Positions 23,641 through 35,391 are shown, counted from the first letter of the stretch. The stretch is DNA of 64,000 bases from Ampullaceana balthica (GCA_944989445.1 CALYLW010000016.1:1824005-1888004); one strand, 5' to 3'. Program-made: numbers and translations. The notes: generated from the letters alone by a model not told the origin.

Positions 23641-24050
23641 TTAATAAAAACGTGGTAAATAAAAATTGATGATGTTTTATTGTTTTCCGATTATTTGACC
23701 TCCAGAGTCTTAAAGACCAAGCCCTCAATGCAAAAAGTTTGGACGCCCCTGGCATATATATAACCTCAATTATGTATGACTGACGCACTTTGGCCTAACG
23801 CTAAGGGACATCACTCTGCTCTTTTTTAAAATTGAAAATATAGACTTAAAAATCATAAGCATTTTGGTTTCCAGGTTAACATTAACCAAGCAACGCAAGA
23901 ACCTTTGACGTCAGCATTTGTGTAGTAAACAGTGCTGACTGACTCAAAGAGTTATTTTTTGGTGCAGTAATTTGGTGCGCTGCTTTCTAAAATTAGTTTA
24001 AAAATCGTGTGTTGATTAGCACTGTAAAAAATATTATATAAATACTTTGT
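23641..24050. other. unique DNA holding one dispersed 40-bp repeat
   Basis: The segment at about 23958-23993 (GGTGCAGTAATTTGGTGCGC then TGCTTTCTAAAAT) is an exact copy of a segment at about 21262-21295. No gene seen. Confidence 0.6.
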
Positions 24051-24245
24051 GTACATTTCAGGAATATTTAGTATTTATCATACAAGGATAAGTTACTAGG
24101 GCTTTAGACCAAAAAAGTGGGCGCCGTAGGCGCCCTTCAACCCCTATTATGAAATAATTTATGTACATTTAAGGAAGTTTAATATTAAGTATTTATCATA
24201 CAAGGACAAGTTAATTGGGCTTTTGAAAAAGGTGGACGCCGCAGC
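24051..24245. repeat. diverged tandem duplication, period about 115 bp
   Basis: The words GTACATTTC/AAGGAA, TTTATCATACAAGGA(T/C)AA and GGGCTTT occur in the same order in both halves. The first half ends in GGGCGCCGTAGGCGCCC (24119-24135), a perfect 7-bp hairpin with a 3-nt loop. The second half has the decayed form GTGGACGCCGCAG. Confidence 0.68.
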
Positions 24246-24254
24246 ACAACCTAG

Positions 24255-24369
24255 TATATATATAAATATAAATATATATATATATACATTTATATTTAAA
24301 TATATATATATGTATATATATATTTACACAGAGAGAGAGACAGAGACACACACACACACACACATACAC

Positions 24370-24417
<48 letters not shown>

Positions 24418-24447
24418 TGAGAGAGAAAGAGAGAGAGAAAGAGAGTG
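24255..24447. repeat. compound microsatellite (TA)n-(CA)n-(GA)n
   Basis: TA-rich tract at 24255-24325, (CA)n at about 24346-24367, then (GA)n to 24447. Confidence 0.93.
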
Positions 24448-25875
24448 TGAGCGAAAGAGATGGTGTATTTTGGAGAGATAAAAAACAAACTATTTGGTAA
24501 ATCAGAAGAGATAATGTTTTGGAAATGTAGAAAAATGATTTAGTGAAAGATAGAAGCACGTGCGTTAGAGAGTTGCATTAGACCCTTAGAAATAGCAAGG
24601 TCGAGTTTTAGAAATTAAAATTATAACACAATTGCCACTTAGATAGAAATTGAGAGGACGGAAAAGATTACATTTCCTTTATAGTTCTCTCTCAAAATGC
24701 ATTGAAATTTCTATTTTGAATTTTAGTTTTATTTATTTTCGTTCAATTTATTCCTTAAAAAATGTCGCGGGTTTTCTTTCGTCCCTTTGACTTTCTCATC
24801 TATGTTTTGTAGGGAATAGTATTTTAATCGTGGAAAAAAAAATAAATGGATGTTTTTACAAATCTCAACGTCTTTTACCTTCCCGAATCGAATTTTTTTT
24901 TGCAACCTTGTTTGTATGTTTTTGTGTCTCTGTGTGTGTTTTAACACGATAGCTTGAGTATCAATTCAGTTTGATGTACGACCTTTTGTTTATAAGTATT
25001 AGATCATACACTTTGGCTTCTATTACCTTTTGAGTGATTTCCGGTAGCCGGAAGTGATACTTTACTCCACTGGAAGTGCCATCCCAACACTTACTGTTAT
25101 ATACAAATATACCATAAAGTTTAGAGGTGCTAACTCCTGCTTTATGTATCGGATGTTCTAAAACCTTGTCCTATTTATCTCTCGCCGTTTCACGCCATTC
25201 ATTGGAATTCTTGCCTTTTGCACTTAATTCATTAATCCTTTGATTGTCTGCCTGGTTGAGATCTGAGGCCACGATTGTAATTGTTGTAAAGAAGCTTTGA
25301 GACTGCAAATAAAATTCAGAAAGCACCATTTCTAGGTGAGAGATAATGATGATTGTTTAGCATTATGTATTGCTGCCAATCTGATGGTGCAATGTTAGAT
25401 TTCCGTACATTCCTTTAAAAAAAAGAAATGTCTGACCCTGTTATGTTCTCATTTACTTAACAAATTCAGACACACTAGATGTGAATCAAATTCTGATAAA
25501 GTATCATTTTATGTTCTCAGTTGGCTTGTTAGTTACGGTAAACTGTTTAATCAGGTTAAATTAAAATAATATCACAAGAGTTTAACATATTTGCAAACTG
25601 TCTGCAGTAATAAACTCTTACGTTGCATTGTTAAATTATCATATTAATATTATTTTGTCGTCAACATCAAATAACTTAGGTTAAAAATATGAAGTACCAA
25701 AAATAAATTATCAAAGATTGGTGTATTACTTAAAAGGAACAAGAAAACAAAAACGTATATTTTAGTAAGCCTTACTAGTTAATAAAACTTTAAAGGAATT
25801 ATTTACAGAAAAAAAGTAGTAAATATAAATCCATTTCACAGAAGATAATGTTCCTAAATTGCAGTGCCATCTGAG
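24448..25875. other. AT-rich DNA, no gene seen
   Basis: About 1.4 kb with no recognisable exon, RNA gene or mobile element. Confidence 0.5.
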
Positions 25876-25887
25876 CCACTGCGTCTC

Positions 25888-26168
25888 TTATCTTATCAAT
25901 ACAGACGCTCCTCCTATGCAGAAGATAGTTGCGTCCACAGACCATGACAGATGATCTGTTGTCAAGTGATGCAGCGTTCACAGGCCACGGCTTTGTGGGT
26001 TCCACTCATTACCCAGCCGCCTAACTACATGTAGTGTTAGGTACCCATTCGGAGCGGGGTGACTCAGGGACGCCCTGGGCCCCAGGAACAAACCCTTGCC
26101 TTCACATGGATTCGAGCCCGTGACCATCGGTACGACAGTCCATTGCGCTGCCACTCGACCACTGCGTC
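25888..26168 (-). mobile_element. tRNA-derived SINE, family 1, minus strand
   Basis: Reading on minus: head with GTGGTCGAGTGGCAGCGC (intact A box), a decayed B box (GGCTCGAATCC), the same body, then a shortened GATAA tail. CCACTGCGTCTC is present at both ends (25876-25887 and 26159-26170). It looks like a target duplication that overlaps the SINE's first bases. The copy lies 33 bp left of the hAT element at 26201. Confidence 0.85.
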
Positions 26169-26200
26169 TCACTTTGCAAAATGGGTAATGCCCTCTAATC

Positions 26201-28691
26201 CAGTGGTTCCTAACCTTTTGGGGTCCATGCACCCCTTCAGATACCCAAAAAAGTTCATGCACCCCCTCGTGAAACTTGCAGAAAATGCATAATAAACTAT
26301 GTTTATTTTAGGAACACAACAGTTTTGACCATAGGCATCAGGGAATTTAGTGAGAGATCTGCTGCTTCTTATGATCAATCAGCGATTTAAATTTGGGGAC
26401 TGTTTTGGACAAAGTAACTCTCATGTCATCCTCTGCATTCAACTTATTCCTTTCCTTGGTCTTAATCGTCAAAGGTGTGGATAATCCTGCTTCACAGAGA
26501 TAGGTTGTGGCAAATGGAAGGAGAGTCAGTACTGCCCTCTTGGCTAGATGCGGGTAGGAATCTAGCTGGGCGCACCAAATTTCAATCAAGGTATTGCAAC
26601 TGAAGGCACTCCTCAGTACTTCTCTGGTTCTCAAATCAATCAGGTCATCTTTAGCAAAGTAACTGTCATCAATGGTGTCCAAGTCACAGAAAAGGATTGC
26701 GAATCCAAAGATCTTTCCTAGCAATGTCTTGACAGAAATACCCATCAAAGGACCTTTGCAATGTTGAAAGGTGCTCTGAAATTTCCCCTTTGATTTTGTC
26801 AGTCAGTGATCCATCAGTGCTTCCTTCTGCGCCAGATATTACAACTTCATCCAAGAGTGGAAAGTTGGCCAAGTTGGACTTTTCTAGTCGTTGGAATAGT
26901 GGCACTTTGTTAAGAAAGGCTTGCAATCTCTCAGTAGCACCCATTACAGTCACAGCAGGTCCTTGGAGAGATGTGTTCAACTCATTCAAGATGGTGAAGA
27001 TGTCAGCCAGGTATGCCAAGTAATGAATGAAATTTGGACAGTCAAACTTGTCAGCAAGGTCACTCTCTTTTTTTTATTGCATAAAATGGCAAGCTCCACT
27101 CTCAGTTCTACTAACCGAGAAAGTATCCGTCCCCTGGACAACCAGCGCACCTCAGTGTGGTATATCAGAACTTCATTCTCAGAGCTCACCTCCTGACAGA
27201 ACAACTTGAAGAGGCAGTGGTTCAAGGCATGTGAGCGGATAAAATTTACAACTTGGACTGCAGTAGAAAGAACTGAATTCAAGTTTGGAGGTAGAGTTTT
27301 GCATGCCAGTGCCTGACGATGAAGAATACAGTATGTAGTGACAATATCTGGAACTTCTTTCTTTACCAGTGCTGAAAATCCTGACTTATTATCGAGCATT
27401 GAGGGATCACCACCTGTGCAAATTGAAGAAATTCTTGAAGTCCAGTCAAACTGGTTTTCAATGAAGAATGCCCTGACTAGCTGCAGCACATCAGCAGCTT
27501 TGGTAGTAGCTAGGAGTGGCTTACAAAAGAGAAATTCCTCCTTCAGCAATCCACTGAGAACATATCTCAGAAATACAAGAATCTGACTGCATTGTGCTAC
27601 ATCAGTGGATTCATCCAGGCGCATGCTAAATGGAAAAGGACTGCTTCTCATCTCGCACAAGACTTGATCCAGAATGTCTGCAGCAATGTCACTAATCCTG
27701 TAATGAATAGTGTCATTGGACAAAGGAACTTTCTCAACCTGATCCTCTGCTGGTGACCACACATCAGTTCCACCATCTCCAGAGCACAAAGCTTCACCAA
27801 AGGTTTCCAATGGTGTGGGGCTTCTTGTTCTTTGCAATAAGATATGCAACCTTGAATGATGCCTCCAGTGCAGATTTCTGTGACAAAGAAAATCCAAGCT
27901 TGGGCAAGGTACCCGAGGTCAAGAAGCGAGCTCTCTTCTGCGTGAAGACCTCAACATTGTCCTTGGAAATGGATGGACGGACTTTCTCCAAGTGCTCTCG
28001 TAGTCTAACAGGATTTTTCCACAGTGGAAGCACTGAGGCTTGTGTGTTCCATCTCTCTCTCTCTCTCTCTTTTTATTATTTATTAACGATTTTGAGGGGG
28101 TGATGACAATCGGAAAGTCGTACCAGTCACAGGCAAATTTTTAACTGACGAAGTGGATGTTTTTAATGACCGGAATTGGATGCTCAACTCAAGATTTTAG
28201 GTTTCAATAACGAATAATGGCTTACAATTAACGTTTTTAAGATCTTTGCAGCGTACAGAACAATAAAAGTGAAGGGAAAAAAATCCCAACGTTTACATCC
28301 GCTCAAAACAGCTAGAGGGTCAGCGGAAGAGATATATCTGATGTATTTGATGACAAAATTAAATTATTTTTAGAAAACTGTGACGTAAAACACGAAATTC
28401 CGAGGAACACGTAGAGTGAACCGTTCATTTTGCGAAAGTTTTTCCGTCAATTTTCGACATGCGCAGAACGATGCGTGAACAAGTAAAAAAAAAGGTTGTA
28501 TATGGGCGCCCTTTAACGCCGCATGCCTTGCTTATGGTTTACATTTTCAGATTATCAGTTTTTCTTTCTTTTTTTTCCCTTCTTTTTTTTCTTCCTCTTT
28601 TTCTTTTTTTTTCTCTGAATGGTTCATGCACCCCCTGGAACCTGCTCATGCACCCCCAAGGGGTGCATGCACCACTGGTTAGGAACCCCTG
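26201..28691 (-). mobile_element. hAT DNA transposon (ZBED5-like), dead but with complete ends
   Basis: Terminal inverted repeats CAGTGGTTCCTAACC (left) and GGTTAGGAACCCCTG (right) agree at 14 of 15 positions. They are flanked by a perfect 8-bp duplication CTCTAATC (26193-26200 and 28692-28699), the hAT hallmark. Subterminal words ATGCACCCC(C) recur at both ends. The internal transposase runs on minus and is broken. A (CT)n tract sits near 28050-28070. Confidence 0.93.
26347..28055 (-). pseudogene. ZBED5-like hAT transposase pseudogene
   Basis: Encodes what was a hAT transposase: a nuclear DNA-binding protein that cuts at the element's ends. In order on minus: a BED-type finger start (KPQCFHCGKI) separated by a frameshift from its second half (LREHLEKVRPS, with the expected second-half His replaced by Arg); a catalytic-core block with the acidic motif RLDESTDVAQCSQI; CILHRQALACKTLP; the typical YHTEVRWLSRGRILSRLVEL; and the C-terminal hATC dimerisation block LPFATTYLCEAGLSTPLTIK. 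The pieces lie in different frames (27794-28033, 26986-27897, 26684-27019, 26347-26748), so at least three frameshifts break the gene. The family resembles domesticated ZBED5/FAM200-type proteins, but intact TIRs and TSD show this is a transposon copy, not a host gene. Confidence 0.9.
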
Positions 28692-28699
28692 CTCTAATC

Positions 28700-29287
28700 A
28701 GTGGTTCTCCAAAGTGCAATTATTATTTTTAAGTTCCTACTCCTCCTCCGTCCACCAGTGCGAAATCTTATTTTTTAATTTGTCCATAACATAATCCTAA
28801 TGTAAAAATATTTGATAAAAAACTCAACTTTCCTCTTGTTTGGACCTGGTATTCACCGACATAAATCTGCCGCCTCTATAACTAGCACCCACACACCCTA
28901 TAAAACCCTATATATTTTAACACCATATCTTCTTGCATAGCCTGAGCCAGTTATTTACTGCGGTTAGCAATAATTGTGGCTTTATGTTTGAATCTTTCAG
29001 GGAAATGTCAAACCTTAAAGAGCTTAGAAATGAGATGAGAGTTTTCACGGTTTATTCACGACATCTCAGTAAAAGTCAAATTTATTCCTACAAGATAATT
29101 AGTTAATTTTTTTAAAAAGCAACGCATTAAAACAAAAGACGAGGTAGGAACATGCGAGATGAAACTAAAGATAATATCTTTTTATTGTTGTAGTTTTTGA
29201 TGTTTTTCAAAGTTGTTAATAAATTTGAAATAAGCCCTTGAAAATGAGATTTTCCTCGGGATCTTGTGATGACTTTCGTCATTATTT
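28700..29287. other. AT-rich DNA, no gene seen
   Basis: Nothing recognised between the hAT element and the next SINE. Confidence 0.5.
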
Positions 29288-29577
29288 TCTTATCTTATCT
29301 TATCTTATCTATACCGACGCTCCTTCTATGCAGAAGATAGTTGCGTCCACATACCATGACAGATGATCTGTTGGCAAGTGATGCAGCGTTCACAGGCCAC
29401 GGCTTTGTGGGTTCCACGCATTACCCAGCCGCCTAACACTAAAGTTAGGTACCCATTCGGAGCGGGGTGACTCAGCGACGCCCTAGGCCCCGGGAGCAAA
29501 GCCTTGCCTTCACACGGATTCGAACCCGTGACCATCGGTACGATAGTCCAGTGCGCTGCCACTCGACCACCGCGTCC
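29288..29577 (-). mobile_element. tRNA-derived SINE, family 1, full length
   Basis: On minus: GACGCGGTGGTCGAGTGGC head, B box GGTTCGAATCC (complement at 29516-29526), body as in the other copies, tail of four GATAA units (29288-29311 on plus as TTATC repeats). The target duplication is not obvious because the flank is T-rich. Confidence 0.87.
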
Positions 29578-30125
29578 TTTTTTAATTCTTTATTTATATG
29601 TACTGGTGATTTATTCAAATTTTTAAAGCATTTGAAGAAAAATTATGTTTTGCTATGATTACTACTTTTTATATTAAAATGAATGGTTCACATTTTTCGG
29701 CTTGCTAAAGTGTATTGAATCTCAAGTTAAAAGTGTTAAACCAAATCATAGAGCCCCTATTTCCGGTTTAAGAAATGATATCTAAAAATACTACAAGTTT
29801 TATTTAACAGCTTTGTGTTTACTTTTAACTCACAATAATCTAATTCTAATTAAACAACATACAACTGACATAATTTTAACACTAGTTTCCACGTATTTTA
29901 TACCATAGTTCATCAATTTCTGAATATGCGTTTTATGAAACATAGTCTTAATTATAGCAAACAAACTATAATAAAAAATCTTAAATTTAAGTTGAACTAC
30001 TTAATACTTAATACATATCCTATCTGTTACAGACAAAATATTCGCCTTACGCTATTCCATGGCTTATTTCTGGTCTAAATTAAAAAAAAATAATTAAAAA
30101 TAATTTTTAAATGCTGATAAGTGCG
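29578..30125. other. AT-rich DNA, no gene seen
   Basis: No exon, RNA gene or element noticed. Confidence 0.5.
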
Positions 30126-30315
30126 TTCGTTTTCCTAGTTTATTCAGGAAACCTATTCATCGTCTGAATTCCAGACGGGTAGAACCAGAATTCGTATGTG
30201 TTTTTTTGTGTGCATATGGAATAAGAAAAGTGTTTTTATTCCTATGTCTATCTGAGAGTTGTATTAGATAATCATTTTAATGTATTTCGAAATTTGAATT
30301 AATCGCCTTATTTAT
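30126..30315 (+). mobile_element. second SINE-like family, diverged copy
   Basis: Homologous along its length to 39639-39840. Shared landmarks in order are TTTTCCT.GTTT, a T-arm-like TCTGAATTCCAGACGGG, TATGTGTTTTTT, TATGGAATAAGAAA, CCTATGTCTATCT and GAATTAATCGCC. The T-arm-like block suggests a tRNA-derived origin, but A and B boxes are not clean. Confidence 0.55.
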
Positions 30316-30553
30316 TACTACATTTTTGCTTTTTGTTCTTCTATCCCAGAGGATCCCAACCCCGAGCCCGCGGGTGCAATGGCGCCCGCGAAATGATTCG
30401 TATGTTCCCGCCACAGAGACATAATTTTTTCATAAACATTAATTAAAAATGTGAATTATATTTAGTTGTTAGAATTTTAATTTTTTTGAGTGCCTATGTT
30501 TATGAAATACGTTCGTATGTTTGCGATATTGTATGTATGAGTATGAGTGGTTC

Positions 30554-30743
30554 CTAGAGCGTCCCTGAGTCACCCAGCTCTGAATGGGTAACTATCACTA
30601 GTTAGGCGGCTGGGTAATGCGTGGAACCCACAAAGCCGTGGCCTGTGAACGCTTCATCACTTGCCAACAGATCATCTGTCATGGTCTGTGGACGCAATCA
30701 TCTTCTGCATAGGAGGGGCGTCTGTATAGATAAGATAAGATAA
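30554..30743 (+). mobile_element. 5'-truncated family 1 SINE inside the hAT element
   Basis: Starts within the SINE body (CTAGAGCGTCCCTGAGTCA) and ends in GATAA repeats. A perfect 9-bp target duplication GAGTGGTTC lies at 30545-30553 and 30744-30752. Lacks A and B boxes. Confidence 0.9.
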
Positions 30744-31161
30744 GAGTGGTTCTTTTGCTGACAGTACTTGTCGCAACTTGTCTAGCGGCGAGCCAGACTG
30801 CACTCTTTCACGCTAGCCTTCAACACTCCTGGAACAAGGAGTGATGTGCAAATACCATTCCCCGCCTGGAATCGCGTTGTTGTAATTGTGATTGCGACAG
30901 TTAGCTAAGAGACATCTGCGTCTCACGAAACACGAATTACGAGTTTTAATTTTAATATTCCTTCTGTAAATTTATAACGAGGTAAAAGCGAGGTGCGTAA
31001 TCTATTATATTAATAAGCGATAATCTATTATGATTGTGGGGATAGTTATAGTCCTTGTTATAATACATTTATGCATATAATGTAGAACAGACTTTTGCTA
31101 TATCATTGATATTATATTGTAGTTCAAATACTATTTATTATTTATTTTTGTAACCCCTAAA

Positions 31162-33034
31162 ATGACTGGACCGAGTAAAAGACAACAGACCTATAATTTT
31201 AACACTGACTGGGAGGAATCATGTTGTTTCGTTAATTTGAAAAATAAATGTGTTTGTTTGTTGTGTGGTAGTAGCATTGCAGTGCCAAAAAAAAACATAA
31301 TGTTGAACGACACTTTCAGACAATTCATGCCACTTTGGATGTGGATTATCCACTTAAATCTGAAGTAAGAAAGAAACAGACTGTTTTCACTAGACATGTG
31401 GAAAATTCTAAAAAAGGCCACCATTGCTTCTTTCAAAATTTCTCACATGCTCGCACAAAAGAAGAAACTTTTCATTGATGGTGAGTATGGAACTATTTAT
31501 GACTGGTGTCGATTGTTTGTTTGATGGATTTTCTAAGAAACGTGAGATTGTCTCAGCAATACGAGACGTACAGTCTTATCTGTCTTATCTTATCTGTTTA
31601 CAGACGCTCCTTCCATACAGAAGATTATTGCGTCCTACGCTTATCTTTACAGTTGTCTAATAACACCCTCACAAGAAGAATACATGCAATTTCAACTGAC
31701 ATACAAACTCAGTTTAAGACTGACTTGGAAAAATGTGACTGGTTCTCGCTACAATTTGACAAGTCAACAGATATATCAGACAGTGCACAGTTAGCAGTTA
31801 TGGTGAGAATGTTATGTAGTAACTTCACAGTAAAAGAGGATATGTTACAAATATTACCTATGAAAGGACAGACAAGGGATGGGGATATTTATAATACATT
31901 CAGAACATACGCCAAGTCAATAAATATGCCTTTGCACAATCGGTCTGTGATAATAACCGATGGGGCACCAGCAATGGTAGGTAAAAACAAAGGATTTATT
32001 GCCCTCTGCAAGAAGTATGAATCATTTTCAAACTTTATGTCCTACCACTGTATTATTCCCCAGGAAGCTCTGTTGTAAAATATTGCCATTTGAACACGTT
32101 ATGAAAATAGTTACAAAAATAATCAATTCTATTCGAGCAGGTCCTTTACAACATCGACTTTTCAAGGCCCTGTTAGAAGATACTGAAGATAAAGAACATG
32201 ATCTTATTCTGCATACTTAAATACGTTGGCTCAGTAAAGGAAAAGTTCTTACAGGATTTTTGAGTTTAATTGAAGAAATAAAAACATTTATAAACGATAA
32301 AAAGGAAAATTATGATTAAATAGCTGACTCTCGCTGGCTGATTGATTTGGGATTTCTCACAGACATCATGGAAAAATTGAATTCTTTAAATTTGGAGTTG
32401 CAGGGGAAAGACAAAAACATAGCTGAAATGATAAGCTCTGTAAAGTCATTTAAATCTAAATTGGATTTGTTGATATCACATCTGCAGATCTATTCTCTCG
32501 TGCATTTCCCATGTATGAAGAAAATTCTAGGTAACAATGAACTAAACGAGTCATTATTTACTAAGCATCTTCAAGTGTTAAAAACAGTTTGTCGAGAGAT
32601 TTTTGCAGTTTACACATATCGAGCCAATTGTTTCCTTCTGTATCAATCCTTTTACTTGCCAAATAAATGTAATGGAACTAGCCACATGTATTGCAGATTT
32701 TGTTCAAGGTAAAACAGAAGAACTAGAGTTAGAAATGTTGGACCTTAAGAATGATATTTTGCTAAAATCCTTAACATCAGGTGCCTTTTGGAATACAGTG
32801 GACAAAGAAAAGTTCCCATTTTTTAAAAAGAAAATGGCATATAAAATTTAACAATTTTTCGGTTCGACATATTTATGCGAATCATTGTTTTCAAATATGA
32901 ACTTAATAAAATCAAGATATAGATCTCGACTCACCGATGAGCATCTTTATGATTGTTTACTAACAGGATTATCGTCATACTCTCCTAATTATGAGGCACT
33001 GGCCAATGATATGCAATGCCAAAGATCACATTGA
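31162..33034 (+). pseudogene. GTF2IRD2-like hAT transposase pseudogene
   Basis: The remains of a hAT transposase related to the copy carried in vertebrate GTF2IRD2. In order: an N-terminal BED-like finger (CVCLLCGSSIAV, then in a shifted frame NVERHFQTIHATLDVDYP); a core with FDKSTDISDSAQLAVMVR (Lys where an acidic Glu is usual after the catalytic Asp); ITDGAPAMVGKNKGFIAL; a decayed ILHT-stop-IRWLSKGKVL; and a C-terminal hATC block STYLCESLFSNMNLIKSRYR. A SINE fragment (31575-31647) interrupts the frame after AIRDVQ. Further stops or shifts occur near 31300, 32076, 32218, 32318, 32620 and 32849. No function is expected. Confidence 0.88.
31575..31647 (-). mobile_element. short family 1 SINE tail fragment inside transposase
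   Basis: TTATC repeats followed by CAGACGCTCCTTCCATACAG and AAGATTATTGCGTCC match the SINE 3' end in minus orientation. TACAGT occurs on both sides (31569-31574 and 31648-31653). Removing one copy plus the insert restores a continuous transposase frame, so the insert post-dates the coding sequence. Confidence 0.82.
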
Positions 33035-33343
33035 CATACTGATATTTAATTTTTTCATAAAATGTTTTCTTTGTATTTGTGTTTTTTGTTTACTTTGTTT
33101 ACATTTTGTAAATAAATTTCTCTGTGTGGATGCATTTGAATAATAATTTAATTATTTTGAATCATGTTTGTTTAATATTTAATCAATTTATTAATAAATT
33201 ATGAATAAAAGAAAATAAATTATGGGAAAATGGGAAGTTATGGTAGGAGTTTTTCCATTAAAAATAGGTGGTGCCCGCCACCCCACCAATATTTTAGAAT
33301 GTGCTCTAGAGTACAAAAAAGGTTGGGGACCCCTGTTCTATCC

Positions 33344-33693
33344 TATAGTGTTTTAAGGTTAAATGACTTATTTAATTGTGTTACTCTTCTTTTCAATATA
33401 TAGCACAATAATGCACTTCTAGATTGGCCTTATAAAAACCTTATTTAAAGTACAGGTCTCGACAATGAACATTTTCAAAAATGCACCAACTTTCCAAGTA
33501 TCAAAAGGAGTCATGCATCTGAAATCGTTGCTTTTAAGCCTTCCAGCACTATTTAAGTTATTCTTGCAATTTCTTTTTCTAAATTGCCGGAAACTATTTA
33601 AACCATCAATTTATGCATTAGCTGCTTTTTCCCCAAAGGGTTGACTCAATGAAATAACTTTTTAGACATTCTATCCAGCAATAAACAAAAGAT
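33344..33693. other. unique AT-rich DNA, no gene seen
   Basis: Nothing recognised between the hAT element and the Penelope fragment. Confidence 0.5.
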
Positions 33694-34462
33694 ATACTTG
33701 TAAGAAGTCACCTTCCCACAATGAAAGCACAATTTGAAACAAAAGGTTGAAACCGTAACCATTGCAATACTTGTCCATATGTAATTAAAATTGACAACAT
33801 TTCTTTCCCTCTTGAAAAATTCAAAATAAAAGATGGATTCACTTGCACAAGTCGCAATGTGATTTATGCAATTCTTTGCAAGCGGTGTAATAAAATTTAC
33901 ATGGGTGAGACAGGTCTTCGTCATGGAGATCGGTTTAGAGAACACCTGTATAATATAAATAAACAGGCTCAATGTCCTGTGTCTAAAAATGTTAACAGTG
34001 TTGACTATGACGGAATTTCAGATATTGCAGTAACTGGTATATTTGAGCAATAACCACGATAGGGTCTACATTGAAAATAGACGTATAAAACGATTTGGTA
34101 GTTTGGCTCCATTTGGAATTAACCAAATTCATAATTCATAACTGTAGAATCTTTTTACCGTTATGGTTTTCCCTGTTACTTTTGATACTTGCTCCTTTTC
34201 CCCCATATCCTGTGTCATAGGTTGTTTTTTTCCCTTCTTTTTATTTTACAGAACTATTTTATGATGTTGTATGATTTAAGAATTTAAATATAATTGTATT
34301 AATTATGTAAGTACGTATTTTATGTTTATTGTACTAATGAAGGCATTAGCCGAAACGTTAACTGCCGTGTTAGTTTAATAATAAAGCTCAGATTTCATTA
34401 CACAATTTGTTTGTGTGTTTTGTATTTTATTTAAAAGCTTTATCGCAGTCCTATTCTATATG
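33694..34462 (+). mobile_element. Penelope-like element, 5'-truncated 3' fragment
   Basis: Homologous to the 3' part of the elements at 57-60.5 kb. It begins at TTGTAAGAAGTCACCTTCCC and runs through the Cys-rich linker (CNTCPYV) and GIY-YIG endonuclease (VIYAILCKRCNKIYMGETG) to the 3' tail ending CTATTCTATATG. It is diverged: a stop after KG near 33753, GETGRR changed to GETGLR, and a frame break at VTGIFEQ (34053). A near-repeat AGATATACT/AGATACT at the borders may be a decayed target duplication. Confidence 0.88.
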
Positions 34463-35391
34463 AGATACTAAACAAACGAAGCAAATTTATTATTTTACAG
34501 AAAAGGGGCAACATCACAATACTTCATGCTCGATTTCAATGAGTATATAGAAATATTCTTGTTATAAATATATTTCCATATTTTTAATTGCTTCATAATC
34601 TATAACTTAACGATCACCAAAGCTTTTTATTATACAACCTGAAACCGTGTCGTAAGATGGAAGCAGGATCGACATAAAACTTCTATTCGTGCCATTGATT
34701 ATAAAAAAACATTTCAGAACTAAGATCGCCGTGGATTAATGAAGTCTCATACGTCCATACAACATCCATACAACATCCATACAACATCCATTCAACATCC
34801 ATATGATCGCTAGATAATTCTTGAAATTTCAGCCAATGTGGTTGAAATGAAGCTGTATACAGCTGTAAAAACAACAGCAATCTGATCCCGCGATCATTCT
34901 TTAAGACCAGTCATTTGCTCATAGAAATCGATCATCACCGATGTACAGTTATTGCCTTCCCGTGTTCTCTGATCTGTCATCAAGATAAAAATCCCTTGCA
35001 CACTTTCAAAGAACAACAAAAACTCCCAACCACTCAAAACCTATCTCTGTATCTACAACGCCCAACGCCCAACGTTCCAATACGTAGAAATCCCTTTCAT
35101 CAATTTCAGAAAATGATCTCGCCAGCCCTATTCGTCCCCAGACCATAGGAAAAAAGATTGTCTTTAAAAAAATGTGCATTTTAAAAATACGAACCATCAC
35201 CCAATGTCTGAATTGTTTCCCCTTGAACACCAGACGCACATCAAAAAGATTAACTCTGCTCATTCCGCCACAATCCTCCTATATTTTTTTTGTAAAGCTG
35301 TCAAATATCTTTGTCTATCTTCCAAAAAGTTTGGGTGTGAAACTATTTTATTTTGAAAATGAGACTCCTCCCCTCTCCCCCCTCCACCCAC
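34463..35391. other. mostly unique DNA with a small 11-bp repeat
   Basis: CCATACAACAT repeats about four times at 34754-34802. Open frames on minus (35006-35263) and plus (34915-35148) overlap and lack recognisable domains. No other element noticed. Confidence 0.5.

Larger units (their letters stand above)
30347..33335 (+). mobile_element. hAT DNA transposon (GTF2IRD2-like), dead, with SINE insertions
   Basis: Ends CAGAGGATCCCAACC (left) and GGTTGGGGACCCCTG (right) are hAT terminal inverted repeats. A perfect 8-bp duplication TTCTATCC flanks them (30339-30346 and 33336-33343). The 2,989-bp element includes a 5'-truncated SINE at 30554 and a short SINE fragment at 31575, so transposition of this copy ended before those SINEs arrived. 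Confidence 0.92.

Noticed and set aside
26986..27897. Domesticated ZBED-type host gene
   Set aside because: Perfect 8-bp TSD, hAT terminal inverted repeats on both sides and multiple frameshifts show an ordinary dead transposon.
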